DNA of 64,000 nucleotides from Acidobacteriota bacterium (GTDB lineage Bacteria; Pseudomonadota; Alphaproteobacteria; Caulobacterales; Hyphomonadaceae). Within the stretch, counting starts at the first letter, position 1; every line of letters starts with the position of its first letter. The DNA is taken from the NCBI GenBank assembly GCA_016712445.1, contig JADJRB010000001.1, positions 62,001 through 126,000 on the forward strand, given 5' to 3'. A program made the translations under genes and the position numbers. The notes under the pieces were generated by a model. It ran no database searches, had not been told where the DNA came from, and saw nothing but the letters and a program-made list of their open reading frames with translations. This document shows positions 8,721 to 16,886 of the stretch, one piece after another.

Positions 8721-10627
8721 TGCGCCTGCACGACGATCTCATCGCGTCCGATATCGGCGCCTATCTCGAAGCGCACGAGCACAAGTCGCTCCTCCGCTTC
8801 ATCACCTGCGGCTCCGTCGATGACGGCAAGTCGACCCTGATCGGCCGCCTGCTCTACGATTCGAAGATGATCTTCGAAGACCAGCTCGCCGCCCTCGAAG
8901 CGGACTCCAAAAGGGACGGCACCCAAGGCGACAATATCGACTTCGCCCTCCTTGTCGACGGCCTCGCCGCCGAGCGCGAGCAGGGCATCACCATCGATGT
9001 CGCCTACCGCTTCTTCGCCACCGAGAAGCGCAAGTTCATCGTGGCCGACACGCCCGGCCACGAACAATACACCCGCAACATGGCCACCGGCGCCTCCACC
9101 GCCGATGCGGCCATCCTGATGATCGACGCCCGCAAGGGCATCCTCACCCAGACGCGCCGCCATTCGATCATCGCCACCCTGCTCGGCATCCGCCACCTCG
9201 TGCTCGCCATCAACAAGATGGATCTCGTCGGCTACCAGCAGTCCGTGTACGACCAGATCGTCGCCGACTACAAAGAGTTCGCCAGGGCCCTTCCGGGCCA
9301 ACTCGAAATCACGCCCATCCCGATCTCCGCCCTCGCCGGCACCAACATCACCGAGCGCTCGCCCGAGACGCCCTGGTACACCGGCCCGAGCCTGATGGAC
9401 TTCCTTGAAAACGTCGAGATCGCGCGCGGCGCCGAGTCCCTGCCGCTGCGCATGCCGGTTCAGTGGGTGAACCGCCCGAACCTCGATTTCCGCGGCTTCT
9501 CCGGCCAGATTGCCTCCGGCAGCGTCAAGCCGGGCGACAAGGTCCGCACCCTGCCGTCGGGCCGCGAAACCACCGTCACCCGCATCGTGACGCAGGGCGG
9601 CGACCTTGCAGAAGCCGTCGCTGGCCAGTCCGTCACGCTGACCTTCGCTGACGAAGTCGACACCTCACGCGGCGACGTCATCGCCGCCGGTGCGCAGCCG
9701 CCGGAAGTCTCCGACCAGTTCCAGGTCAAGCTGCTGTGGATGAGCGAAAACCCGCTCCTGCCCGGCCGCCGCTATTTCCTCAAGTCCGGCACGAAAACCG
9801 TCTCCGCCACCGTCAACGCGCCCAAACACGGCATCGACGTGAACACGATGGCCGAGACGCCGGCCCGCACGCTCGAACTCAACCAGATCGGCGTCACGAC
9901 CCTCGCGCTCGACCAAGCGATCGCATTCGATCCCTATACGGAGAACCGCCTCACCGGCAGCTTCATCCTGATCGACCGCCAGACCAACGACACCGTCGCG
10001 CTCGGCCTGATCGACTTTTCGCTGCGCCGCGCCGCCAATATCCATTGGCAGGCCCTCGACATCACCCGCGACGCCCTCGCCGAGCAGAAACATCAGCAGC
10101 CCGCCGTTCTCTGGTTCACCGGCCTGTCCGGCTCCGGCAAGTCGACCATTGCGAACGCGCTGCAGAAGCGCCTCTTCGGCATGGGCCAGCACACCTTCAT
10201 CCTCGACGGCGACAACGTCCGACATGGCCTCAACCGTGATCTCGGCTTCACCGATGCCGACCGGGTGGAGAACATCCGCCGCGTCGCCAACGTGGCGCGC
10301 CTGATGTCAGACGCCGGCCTGATCGTGCTCGTCTCCTTCATCTCGCCCTTCCGCGCCGAACGCCAGATGGCGCGCAGCCTCATGGCCGAGGGCGAGTTCA
10401 TCGAAATCCACGTCGATACGCCGCTTAGCGTCGCGGAGGAACGCGACGTCAAAGGCCTCTACAAGAAAGCCCGCGCCGGCGAGATCGCCAACTTCACCGG
10501 CATCGACAGTCCGTACGAGCCGCCGCTCAACCCGGAACTGCGCATCGACACGGTCAACCGCACAGCCGAAGAGGCGGCTGAGGAAATCCTGAAATTCCTC
10601 GCCCTGCGCGGAACGTTTGAGATCTAG
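8720..10627 (+). CDS. cysNC: Bifunctional sulfate adenylyltransferase large subunit / adenylylsulfate kinase
   Basis: A 635-aa fusion. The first ~450 residues are the CysN GTPase (GSVDDGKSTLIGR near residue 32, DTPGHEQYTRNM, NKMD), which drives APS formation. The last ~170 residues are APS kinase, with the P-loop GLSGSGKST starting at residue 468, and phosphorylate APS to PAPS. Fused CysNC is common in alphaproteobacteria. The PAPS product may feed sulfate assimilation or, given the nearby sugar-nucleotide genes, polysaccharide sulfation; the latter is inference. The TAG stop shares CTAG with the convergent DUF1993 gene. Confidence 0.96.
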   Translation: MRLHDDLIASDIGAYLEAHEHKSLLRFITCGSVDDGKSTLIGRLLYDSKMIFEDQLAALEADSKRDGTQGDNIDFALLVDGLAAEREQGITIDVAYRFFATEKRKFIVADTPGHEQYTRNMATGASTADAAILMIDARKGILTQTRRHSIIATLLGIRHLVLAINKMDLVGYQQSVYDQIVADYKEFARALPGQLEITPIPISALAGTNITERSPETPWYTGPSLMDFLENVEIARGAESLPLRMPVQWVNRPNLDFRGFSGQIASGSVKPGDKVRTLPSGRETTVTRIVTQGGDLAEAVAGQSVTLTFADEVDTSRGDVIAAGAQPPEVSDQFQVKLLWMSENPLLPGRRYFLKSGTKTVSATVNAPKHGIDVNTMAETPARTLELNQIGVTTLALDQAIAFDPYTENRLTGSFILIDRQTNDTVALGLIDFSLRRAANIHWQALDITRDALAEQKHQQPAVLWFTGLSGSGKSTIANALQKRLFGMGQHTFILDGDNVRHGLNRDLGFTDADRVENIRRVANVARLMSDAGLIVLVSFISPFRAERQMARSLMAEGEFIEIHVDTPLSVAEERDVKGLYKKARAGEIANFTGIDSPYEPPLNPELRIDTVNRTAEEAAEEILKFLALRGTFEI

Positions 10628-11190
10628 TCCGTCCGGGTACGAAGCTGTCCTTGGTAATGGTACTTGCCGATCGGCACACCGTGCGTGCGCAGGATGTTGT
10701 AGGCCGTCACCGTGTGGAAATAGACGTTGGGCAGCGTGTACGAAAGTAGATAAGTCGCCGGCGTGAACGCCAGCGTTTGCGGCCCCCAGCCTGACGTCGT
10801 GGCGTTCTCCACATCGACCGGCTGATACAGGACGATCTCGAGGTCCTTGTCAGACCAGCTGTTGACCTCCTCCGGCGACAGCGCCTCCAGGGCCGCCGCG
10901 GCCTCGCTGATCATCGCGCGCAGGTCCGCGAACGGCACAGCCCCCGCGAGCGGTGGCACTTCAAACACGCCCGTCTTCACGGCCTGCAGCCCCCAGACGG
11001 CATGGTTCTTCACCGCTTCGATCTGGAAGAAGAAAGGTGCCATGTCGGGATACAGCCGCGCGGAAACGAAATCGTCGGGGTCAGATCCGGTCACGGCGCA
11101 ATGCTTCGCCGCCCGGTCGAGCACGCCGCCCAGCGCCCTGATCGTCTGCAGGAAAGTCAGCACACTGAGATCGTAAAGCGTTGTCGCCAT
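10624..11190 (-). CDS. DUF1993 family protein
   Basis: A 188-aa cytoplasmic protein of the DUF1993 type, recognisable from the N-terminal LYDLSVLTFLQTIRALGGVLDRA segment, the RLYPDMAPFFFQIE motif around residue 45, and the C-terminal YLLSYTLPNVYFHTVTAYNILR. The family resembles DinB-like four-helix bundles; its activity is unknown. It lies directly downstream of the glutathione S-transferase gene on the same strand, 26 bp away, so it is probably in the same HxlR-controlled transcript. Confidence 0.85.
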   Translation of the reverse strand: MATTLYDLSVLTFLQTIRALGGVLDRAAKHCAVTGSDPDDFVSARLYPDMAPFFFQIEAVKNHAVWGLQAVKTGVFEVPPLAGAVPFADLRAMISEAAAALEALSPEEVNSWSDKDLEIVLYQPVDVENATTSGWGPQTLAFTPATYLLSYTLPNVYFHTVTAYNILRTHGVPIGKYHYQGQLRTRTD

Positions 11191-11216
11191 CGGGCCTGCT
11201 CCTCAGCTGTTCAATT

Positions 11217-11876
11217 CTAATCGCGGTCCGGCGCACCGAGCGGGAAATACTTGCGGAAATACCGCGCCTCGTCCACCGCCCGCGCGAACGAAGGCCTCGC
11301 CAGGAGGCGCGCGCGATAGGCCCGAAGCGCTGCATACTTCTCCGGAATCTCGTGAACCCAGTCCGCATAGAAGAGCGACGGCGAGGCCGCGAGATCCGCC
11401 AGCGTATAATCCTCACCCGCCGCCCAGGTGCGTCCCGCCAGTGTCTTGTCGAGCCAGGCATAGGCCGTTTCAAGACGGGATTTCGCCAAGGCGAGACCAT
11501 CCTCGGGCTTCATCGGAATCTGGCCGAGCGTGCTCGCCACGGCCACTTGCTGCGCGTCCATGACATGCAGGTCGAAATACCGGTCGAGGAAGCGCACTTC
11601 GAGCGCCGCCATCCTGTCCTCCGGCAAAAGGCGCACCGGCCCCGGATAGGCAAGATCAAGGTATTCCACGATGATACTCGTCTCCACGAACTGCCTGTCC
11701 CCATCGACCAGCAGCGGGAACTTCCCCATCGGCCAGCGGGCCTGCCACTCGGCAATGTTGTCGGCGTGATCCGGCCCGATCTCCCGGAATTCGAACGGTG
11801 TCGCGTTCTCGTAGAGCGCGATCAGCGCCTTCTGCGTGTAGGATGAGAACGGATGACCATAGAGGATGAGCGCCAT
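11217..11876 (-). CDS. Glutathione S-transferase family protein
   Basis: A 219-aa protein with a thioredoxin-fold N-terminus (LILYGHPFSSYTQKALIALYE, with a likely catalytic Ser/Tyr near residues 9-12), the cis-Pro and glutathione-binding stretch FPLLVDGDRQFVETSIIVEYL, and an all-helical C-terminal half ending in the usual YADWVHEIPEKY...RPSFARAVDEAR. I chose the ATG at 11876 over the longer reading to 11948 because GAAGGAG lies just upstream of it and the extra 24 residues are not GST-like. It is divergent from the HxlR regulator, which probably controls it. Confidence 0.92.
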   Translation of the reverse strand: MALILYGHPFSSYTQKALIALYENATPFEFREIGPDHADNIAEWQARWPMGKFPLLVDGDRQFVETSIIVEYLDLAYPGPVRLLPEDRMAALEVRFLDRYFDLHVMDAQQVAVASTLGQIPMKPEDGLALAKSRLETAYAWLDKTLAGRTWAAGEDYTLADLAASPSLFYADWVHEIPEKYAALRAYRARLLARPSFARAVDEARYFRKYFPLGAPDRD

Positions 11877-11898
11877 GGTAAACTCCTTCGCAAACTGA

Positions 11899-11948
11899 TT
11901 GCATGTTGCAAGCAGTTGAACTTTACGCAGGCCGGTTGCATCTTGCAA
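11899..11948. promoter_or_regulatory. Two tandem dyad operators, probable HxlR sites
   Basis: Two copies of TTGCA-N3-TGCAA, at 11899-11911 and 11936-11948, lie 37 bp apart centre to centre in the 95-bp gap between the divergent GST and HxlR genes. Similarity continues four bases past each dyad (GCAG). A dimeric winged-helix regulator binding such dyads next to its own gene is usual for this family; the assignment to this regulator is inferred from position. Confidence 0.7.
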
Positions 11949-11971
11949 GCAGAAATCCCGGAGCGATCACC

Positions 11972-12478
11972 TTGCCCCAGACTGGAAAATCCGGTTGCCC
12001 GATCAACCTGACGCTCGAACAGCTCGGCGACCGCTGGAGCCTGATCGTCATCCGCGACGTGATGTTTGGCAACCGGCGCAGTTTCGGCGACCTGCTGGCC
12101 CATAGCGAGGAAGGCATCGCTTCCAACATCCTGTCAGACCGCCTGAAGCGCCTCACCGCCGCAGGCCTCCTGTCACGCGTGCCCGATCCCGCCCACCGGC
12201 AAAAAGCGATCTACAGCCTGACCGAAGCCTCGATCCAGCTGGTTCCCCTGCTGGCCCAGATGGGCGCTTGGGGCCGGCGCCACACGCGCCCCAGCCGCGA
12301 GTTGTCGGTGCGCGCCGAACTGCTCGAGACAGGCGGCCCGCCGCTCTGGGCTGCCTTCATGGATGAACTGCGCCACCTGCACCTCGGTGCGAAGCGACCT
12401 GCCCGTTCGGTCTTTGCCGAGCTTCAGGCGGCCTACCAGAAGGCAATGGCGCGCAAGGCCCGGAAGGGCGGCGCCTGA
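11972..12478 (+). CDS. HxlR-family transcriptional regulator
   Basis: A 168-aa winged-helix repressor or activator. It has the family's N-terminal CPINLTLEQLGDRWSLIVIRDV with the conserved Cys, then RSFGDLLAHSEEGIASNILSDRLKRLTAAGLL (recognition helix and wing). A helical extension of about 60 residues follows, longer than in minimal HxlR proteins. The frame is open to an ATG at 11903, but that ATG sits inside an operator dyad; the TTG at 11972 has GGAG eight bases upstream, so I prefer it. Likely target: the divergent GST/DUF1993 pair and itself. The inducer is unknown, possibly an electrophile. Confidence 0.88.
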   Translation: MPQTGKSGCPINLTLEQLGDRWSLIVIRDVMFGNRRSFGDLLAHSEEGIASNILSDRLKRLTAAGLLSRVPDPAHRQKAIYSLTEASIQLVPLLAQMGAWGRRHTRPSRELSVRAELLETGGPPLWAAFMDELRHLHLGAKRPARSVFAELQAAYQKAMARKARKGGA

Positions 12479-12606
12479 TGCCTTCTGCCCACACCGCAAC
12501 GCGCGTTTGCCATCCGGCGCGGATGTTGCAAACTTTCGCGGTGAACCGGCGCGCCGATCAGGGCGTTATCTCCAAGGCGCTGCAGCGAACAAGGTAAACA
12601 GGAACT

Positions 12607-13671
12607 ATGTCGATCCATCCGGTCATCATGTGCGGCGGCGCCGGCACGCGCCTCTGGCCCGTTTCGAACCAGTCCTGCCCGAAGCAATTCCACCGTCTGG
12701 TCTCGGACAAGTCCGTCTTCCAGGAAACCGTGCTGCGCTTTCATGGCCAGACCGGCTTCCATCCCGAACCGGTCATCATCGGCAACGCCGCCTTCGCGGA
12801 GCTGATCGAAGCCCAGCTCGCCGAGATCGGCGTCACCGCCTCCGCCATCCTGCTGGAGCCCGCCGGGCGCAACACCGCCGCCGTCGCCTCTGTCGCCGCG
12901 CGCTACCTCGCCGACAACCACGAAGGAAGCCTCGGCCTGCTCGTCCCGTCCGACCATTTCATCGGCCGGCCGGACGTCTTCGTGAATGCTGTGCGCGAAG
13001 CGGCCGACACCGCCGCAAACGGTCTCATCACCACGTTCGGCATCGCTCCGGACCGTCCGGAAACCGGCTTCGGCTACATCCAGTCCGGTGAACGCCTCGC
13101 CGGCCAGGTCCAGAAGATCGCCGCCTTCAAGGAAAAGCCGGACGCCGAAACCGCCGCGTCCTACCTCGCCTCAGGCCTCTACAGCTGGAACGCCGGCATC
13201 TTCCTGTTCAAGCCGGAAACCATGCTGACCGAGCTCGCCCGGTACGCCCCCGGCGTGCTCGAAGGCTCCGACCGTGCCCTCGGCCTCGCCCACATTTCCG
13301 GTGCCCGCCGCCTGCTTGATGCCGCCGCCTTCGCGGCCACACCTTCGATCTCCATCGACTATGCCGTCATGGAGCATACCGAACACGCCGCCGTGCTGGC
13401 CCCGCTGGACTGCGCCTGGAACGACATCGGCACCTGGTCGATGATCGGCGCGGTTTCCAGCCGCAAGAATTCGCCCGCTGCGCTGGAGATCGACTCGCCG
13501 GACTGTCTCGTCCACGCCGCCGAAGGCCAGCTGGTCGCCCTCGTCGGCGTCGAAGGCCTTGTCGTCGCGGTTGAAGGCAACCGCATCCTCATCACACGGA
13601 AGGACCGCGCCCAGGATGTCGGCGCAGTGGTCAAGGCGCTGAAGGATCTCGGCCTCAAGGACTACCTCTGA
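12607..13671 (+). CDS. manC: Mannose-1-phosphate guanylyltransferase
   Basis: Makes GDP-mannose from mannose-1-phosphate and GTP for polysaccharides. The start MSIHPVIMCGGAGTRLWPVS carries the GGxGTRLWP nucleotide-binding signature, followed by PKQFHRLVSDKSVFQETVLR. FKEKPDAETAASYLASGLYSWNAGIFLF is also typical. At 354 aa it lacks the C-terminal phosphomannose isomerase cupin of bifunctional ManC/AlgA, so only the transferase activity is expected. It stands between the HxlR gene and the type I secretion genes. Confidence 0.94.
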   Translation: MSIHPVIMCGGAGTRLWPVSNQSCPKQFHRLVSDKSVFQETVLRFHGQTGFHPEPVIIGNAAFAELIEAQLAEIGVTASAILLEPAGRNTAAVASVAARYLADNHEGSLGLLVPSDHFIGRPDVFVNAVREAADTAANGLITTFGIAPDRPETGFGYIQSGERLAGQVQKIAAFKEKPDAETAASYLASGLYSWNAGIFLFKPETMLTELARYAPGVLEGSDRALGLAHISGARRLLDAAAFAATPSISIDYAVMEHTEHAAVLAPLDCAWNDIGTWSMIGAVSSRKNSPAALEIDSPDCLVHAAEGQLVALVGVEGLVVAVEGNRILITRKDRAQDVGAVVKALKDLGLKDYL

Positions 13672-13725
13672 TCCCCTGAAATTGCGCCTGAACACAGCCG
13701 CACAACTCTGGTAGACCTGTTGGCC

Positions 13726-15459
13726 ATGAAGACCAGTCCGGCCTCATCCCGCGAAATCAAAGACGCGCTCGGCGGCGCGCGCGGCGTGTTCTGGCATGCC
13801 GCCGGCTTCAGCCTGTTCGTCAATGTGCTGATGCTGACCGGACCGCTCTACATGCTGCAGGTCTACGACCGCGTGCTCGCCTCGCAGTCCATCCCGACCC
13901 TGCTGGCGCTCACCCTCCTCGTGCTCGTTCTCTACGGCACGCTCGGCATTCTCGAATGGGCCCGCTCGGGCCTGTTCAGTGTCGCCGCCTCACGCTTTGA
14001 AGGCACGCTCAGCGAGCGCGCCGCCACCGCCGCGATGACGCTCAGCCTTGCCGACCCGGGCCGCGCATCGGACCGCCCGATCCGCGACCTTCGGCAGCTG
14101 CGCCGCTTCATCGGCGGCCCGGTGCCCGGCGCCCTGTTCGATGCGCCGTTCAGCCCGCTCTTCCTCGCCGTCCTGTTCATGCTGCATCCGCTGTTCGGTC
14201 TCTGGGCCCTGTTCGGCGCCGTCGTGCTGGTCGCGACCGCCGCACTCAACGAGCGCGTCTCGGCACGCCTGACGAAGGAGAGCGAGGACTTCGAGCGCGG
14301 CAGCTACCTGCGCTCGGCCGAAATGACCCGCAATGCAGAGGTTCTGAAAGCTCTCGGCATGGACGCCGCCGTCCGTGCCCGCTGGCAGCGCCTGTTCGAT
14401 GGCGGCGACAGCGCGTTCTCGCGGTCGGGCCGCATCCTCACCGGCTTCACGTCGGGCACCAAGGCATTCCGCCTGTTCCTGCAATCAGCGATCCTCGGCA
14501 TCGGCGCCTGGCTCGCCATCGCCGGCGAGTCGACGGCGGGCGCGATGGTGGCCGCCTCGATCCTGATGGGCCGGGCGATCGGCCCGCTCGAGCAGATCGT
14601 CGGCCAGTGGCGCGTGATTGCCTCTGCGCGCGAGAGCTGGTCGTCGCTGGGACAGGCACTTGCCGCCGCGCCCGCCAGCGCGCCCCAGATGCCGCTTCCG
14701 CCCATCCGCGGGGCGGTGCGGGTCGAGAACGCCTACGCCGGACCGCCAGGCAACACCGCACCGGTGCTCAAAGGGCTCAGCTTTGCGCTGGAGCCGGGCG
14801 AAGTGCTCGGCATCCTCGGCCCCAGCGCCGCCGGCAAATCCTCCCTCGCCCGCGTGCTCACCGGCGCCTGGCCGGTGCGCTCCGGGCATGTCCGCATCGA
14901 CGGCGCCGACATCGCCAGCCTGCCAAGTGACACGCTCGGCCCGCAGATCGGCTACCTGCCCCAGCAAGCTGACCTCCTCGCAGGCAGCGTGCGCGACAAT
15001 ATCTGCCGCTTCCGCGACGACGCCGCGCCTGAAGCGATCATCGCCGCCGCTCAGGCCGCGGGCTGCCACGAGATGATCCTGCGCCTCGCGAGCGGCTACG
15101 ACACCGACATCGGCCTCGGCGGCGCCTACCTCTCCGCCGGGCAGCGCCAGCGCATCGGCCTCGCCCGCGCGCTGTTCGGCAATCCGAACCTGATCATCCT
15201 CGACGAGCCGAATTCGAACCTCGACGGCCCCGGCGAGATCGCCCTGCAGGCCGCCATCGCCTCGGCCAAGGCGCGCAGCGCGACCGTCATCATCATCGCC
15301 CACCGGCCGAACGCGATCGTCCACTGCACCAAGCTGATGGTCATCGACGACGGCAAGGTGCGCGAGTTCGGCCCCGCCGACGAAGTGCTCGCCAAGGTGC
15401 TGCCGAAGACCGCCTCGAACGTCCGCACCATCCGCCCGGGGGAAGGCAGCCATGGCTGA
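13726..15459 (+). CDS. Type I secretion system permease/ATPase (PrtD-like)
   Basis: An inner-membrane ABC exporter for C-terminally signalled substrates such as RTX proteases. The N-terminal ~300 residues are an ABC transmembrane domain (GPLYMLQVYDRVLASQS is typical of the PrtD/HlyB-type T1SS family). The ATPase follows with Walker A GPSAAGKSS near residue 365, signature LSAGQRQRIGLARAL and Walker B LIILDEPNSNLD. There is no N-terminal C39 peptidase domain, matching export of RTX proteins rather than leader-peptide bacteriocins. I chose the ATG at 13726 over a TTG six bases upstream. It overlaps the adaptor gene by 8 bp. Confidence 0.94.
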   Translation: MKTSPASSREIKDALGGARGVFWHAAGFSLFVNVLMLTGPLYMLQVYDRVLASQSIPTLLALTLLVLVLYGTLGILEWARSGLFSVAASRFEGTLSERAATAAMTLSLADPGRASDRPIRDLRQLRRFIGGPVPGALFDAPFSPLFLAVLFMLHPLFGLWALFGAVVLVATAALNERVSARLTKESEDFERGSYLRSAEMTRNAEVLKALGMDAAVRARWQRLFDGGDSAFSRSGRILTGFTSGTKAFRLFLQSAILGIGAWLAIAGESTAGAMVAASILMGRAIGPLEQIVGQWRVIASARESWSSLGQALAAAPASAPQMPLPPIRGAVRVENAYAGPPGNTAPVLKGLSFALEPGEVLGILGPSAAGKSSLARVLTGAWPVRSGHVRIDGADIASLPSDTLGPQIGYLPQQADLLAGSVRDNICRFRDDAAPEAIIAAAQAAGCHEMILRLASGYDTDIGLGGAYLSAGQRQRIGLARALFGNPNLIILDEPNSNLDGPGEIALQAAIASAKARSATVIIIAHRPNAIVHCTKLMVIDDGKVREFGPADEVLAKVLPKTASNVRTIRPGEGSHG

Positions 15460-16774
15460 CGTCTCCCTGAGCGCCCCGCCGCCCGCCAGCCCGCGCGGCG
15501 CCCTGCTTCGCCAATACCTCGTCGTCGGCTGGGGCATCATCGCGCTCGTCTTCGGCGGCCTGATTGCCTGGTCCGTGTTCGCCCCCTTCGAAGGCGCCGT
15601 GCTGACTGCCGGCCAGATCTCGGTCGAGTCGAACCAGCAGGCCGTGCAGCACCTTGAAGGCGGCATCGTGCGCGAGATCTACGTGCGCGAAGCCGACGCC
15701 GTGACCGCCGGCCAGAAACTGCTCTCGCTCGACGCAACCTCCACATCCGCCTCCCTGCAGGCCCTCGAGGCCCGTCTCTATGGCCTGCTCGGCACCGAAG
15801 CGCGCCTCGTCGCCGAGCGCGACGGCACCGACACGCTCGTTCTGCGCGCCGGTTTCGAAGCCTTCGCCGACCGGCCCGACATGCAGGCCGTGCTCGCCTC
15901 TCAGAAATCACTGATGGGCGCACGCAGCGACAATCTCGGCACGCAGGGCACAATCCTCCGCCAACGGATCGACCAGCTGAACACCCGCATCGCCGGCATG
16001 CAGAACGAGATCAGCGCCAAGGACGACCAGATCGCTCTTGTCGACGACGAGATCAGCCGCTTCGAAACACTGATGGAGCGCGGCCAGGCTGTCATCACCC
16101 GCGTCCTTGCCCTGAAGCGAGACCGCGCCCGCCTGCAGGGCGAGAAGGATGCCCTGACCTCCGACATCGCGGCCACCCGCGTCCAGATCGGTGAAGCGCG
16201 CAGCGAGATCGCCCGGCTCGACCAGGGCAATACCGAAACCCTGCTGACCGAACTGCGCGACGTGCAGACCCAGATCAGCGAACTCGCCGAAGAACGCACC
16301 GCGCTGCTCGACCGGTCCGGCCGGCTCGACATCACCGCCCCGCGCGCCGGCCGCGTGCTTGGCATCCGCGCCCACACGGTCGGCGGCGTCATCCGCCCGT
16401 CCGAGCCGATCATGTACATCGTGCCGGAGAATGACCGCCTGATCGCCAAGGTGCGCATCAGCCCGGTCGACATCGACAAGATCAGCGTCGGCCAGACTGC
16501 GATCCTGCGCTTCAGCGCCTTCAACCAGGACGAAACGCCAAAATTCACGGGCTCGGTCATCAACGTCTCGGCGGACGCCTTTGCCGACGAGAACACCGGT
16601 GCGACCTTCTACGAAGCCATGGTCGAAATCCCCGACGACGCCCTCGCCTCATCGAAATTCCAGCTGGTGCCGGGCATGCCGGTCGAAGTCAGCCTGCGTA
16701 CCGAGAGCCGCAACGTGCTCTCCTACCTCGTGAAGCCGCTGATGGACTCCGTCTCGCGCACCTTCCGCGAATAG
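15452..16774 (+). CDS. Type I secretion membrane-fusion (HlyD/PrtE-like) adaptor
   Basis: A 440-aa periplasmic adaptor linking the ABC exporter to a TolC-like channel. One transmembrane segment near residues 27-50 (VVGWGIIALVFGGLIAWSVF) is followed by a lipoyl-like half (HLEGGIVREIYVREADAVTAGQ), a long coiled-coil hairpin (about residues 100-280), the second lipoyl half with DITAPRAGRVLGI, and a beta-barrel ending. No outer-membrane TolC gene is in the window, so the system must use one from elsewhere. The RTX metalloprotease at the left edge is a likely substrate. Confidence 0.94.
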   Translation: MADVSLSAPPPASPRGALLRQYLVVGWGIIALVFGGLIAWSVFAPFEGAVLTAGQISVESNQQAVQHLEGGIVREIYVREADAVTAGQKLLSLDATSTSASLQALEARLYGLLGTEARLVAERDGTDTLVLRAGFEAFADRPDMQAVLASQKSLMGARSDNLGTQGTILRQRIDQLNTRIAGMQNEISAKDDQIALVDDEISRFETLMERGQAVITRVLALKRDRARLQGEKDALTSDIAATRVQIGEARSEIARLDQGNTETLLTELRDVQTQISELAEERTALLDRSGRLDITAPRAGRVLGIRAHTVGGVIRPSEPIMYIVPENDRLIAKVRISPVDIDKISVGQTAILRFSAFNQDETPKFTGSVINVSADAFADENTGATFYEAMVEIPDDALASSKFQLVPGMPVEVSLRTESRNVLSYLVKPLMDSVSRTFRE

Positions 16775-16886
16775 CCGCACGCAAGCGCCCGCGCCCCACC
16801 TTCCAATCCCGGCCACGCGGCGTAAGGTGCCGCCGTCATCGCAGGCGCACGCCGCGCGGTGGGGAGGATAAGAAAAGGAAAATCAG

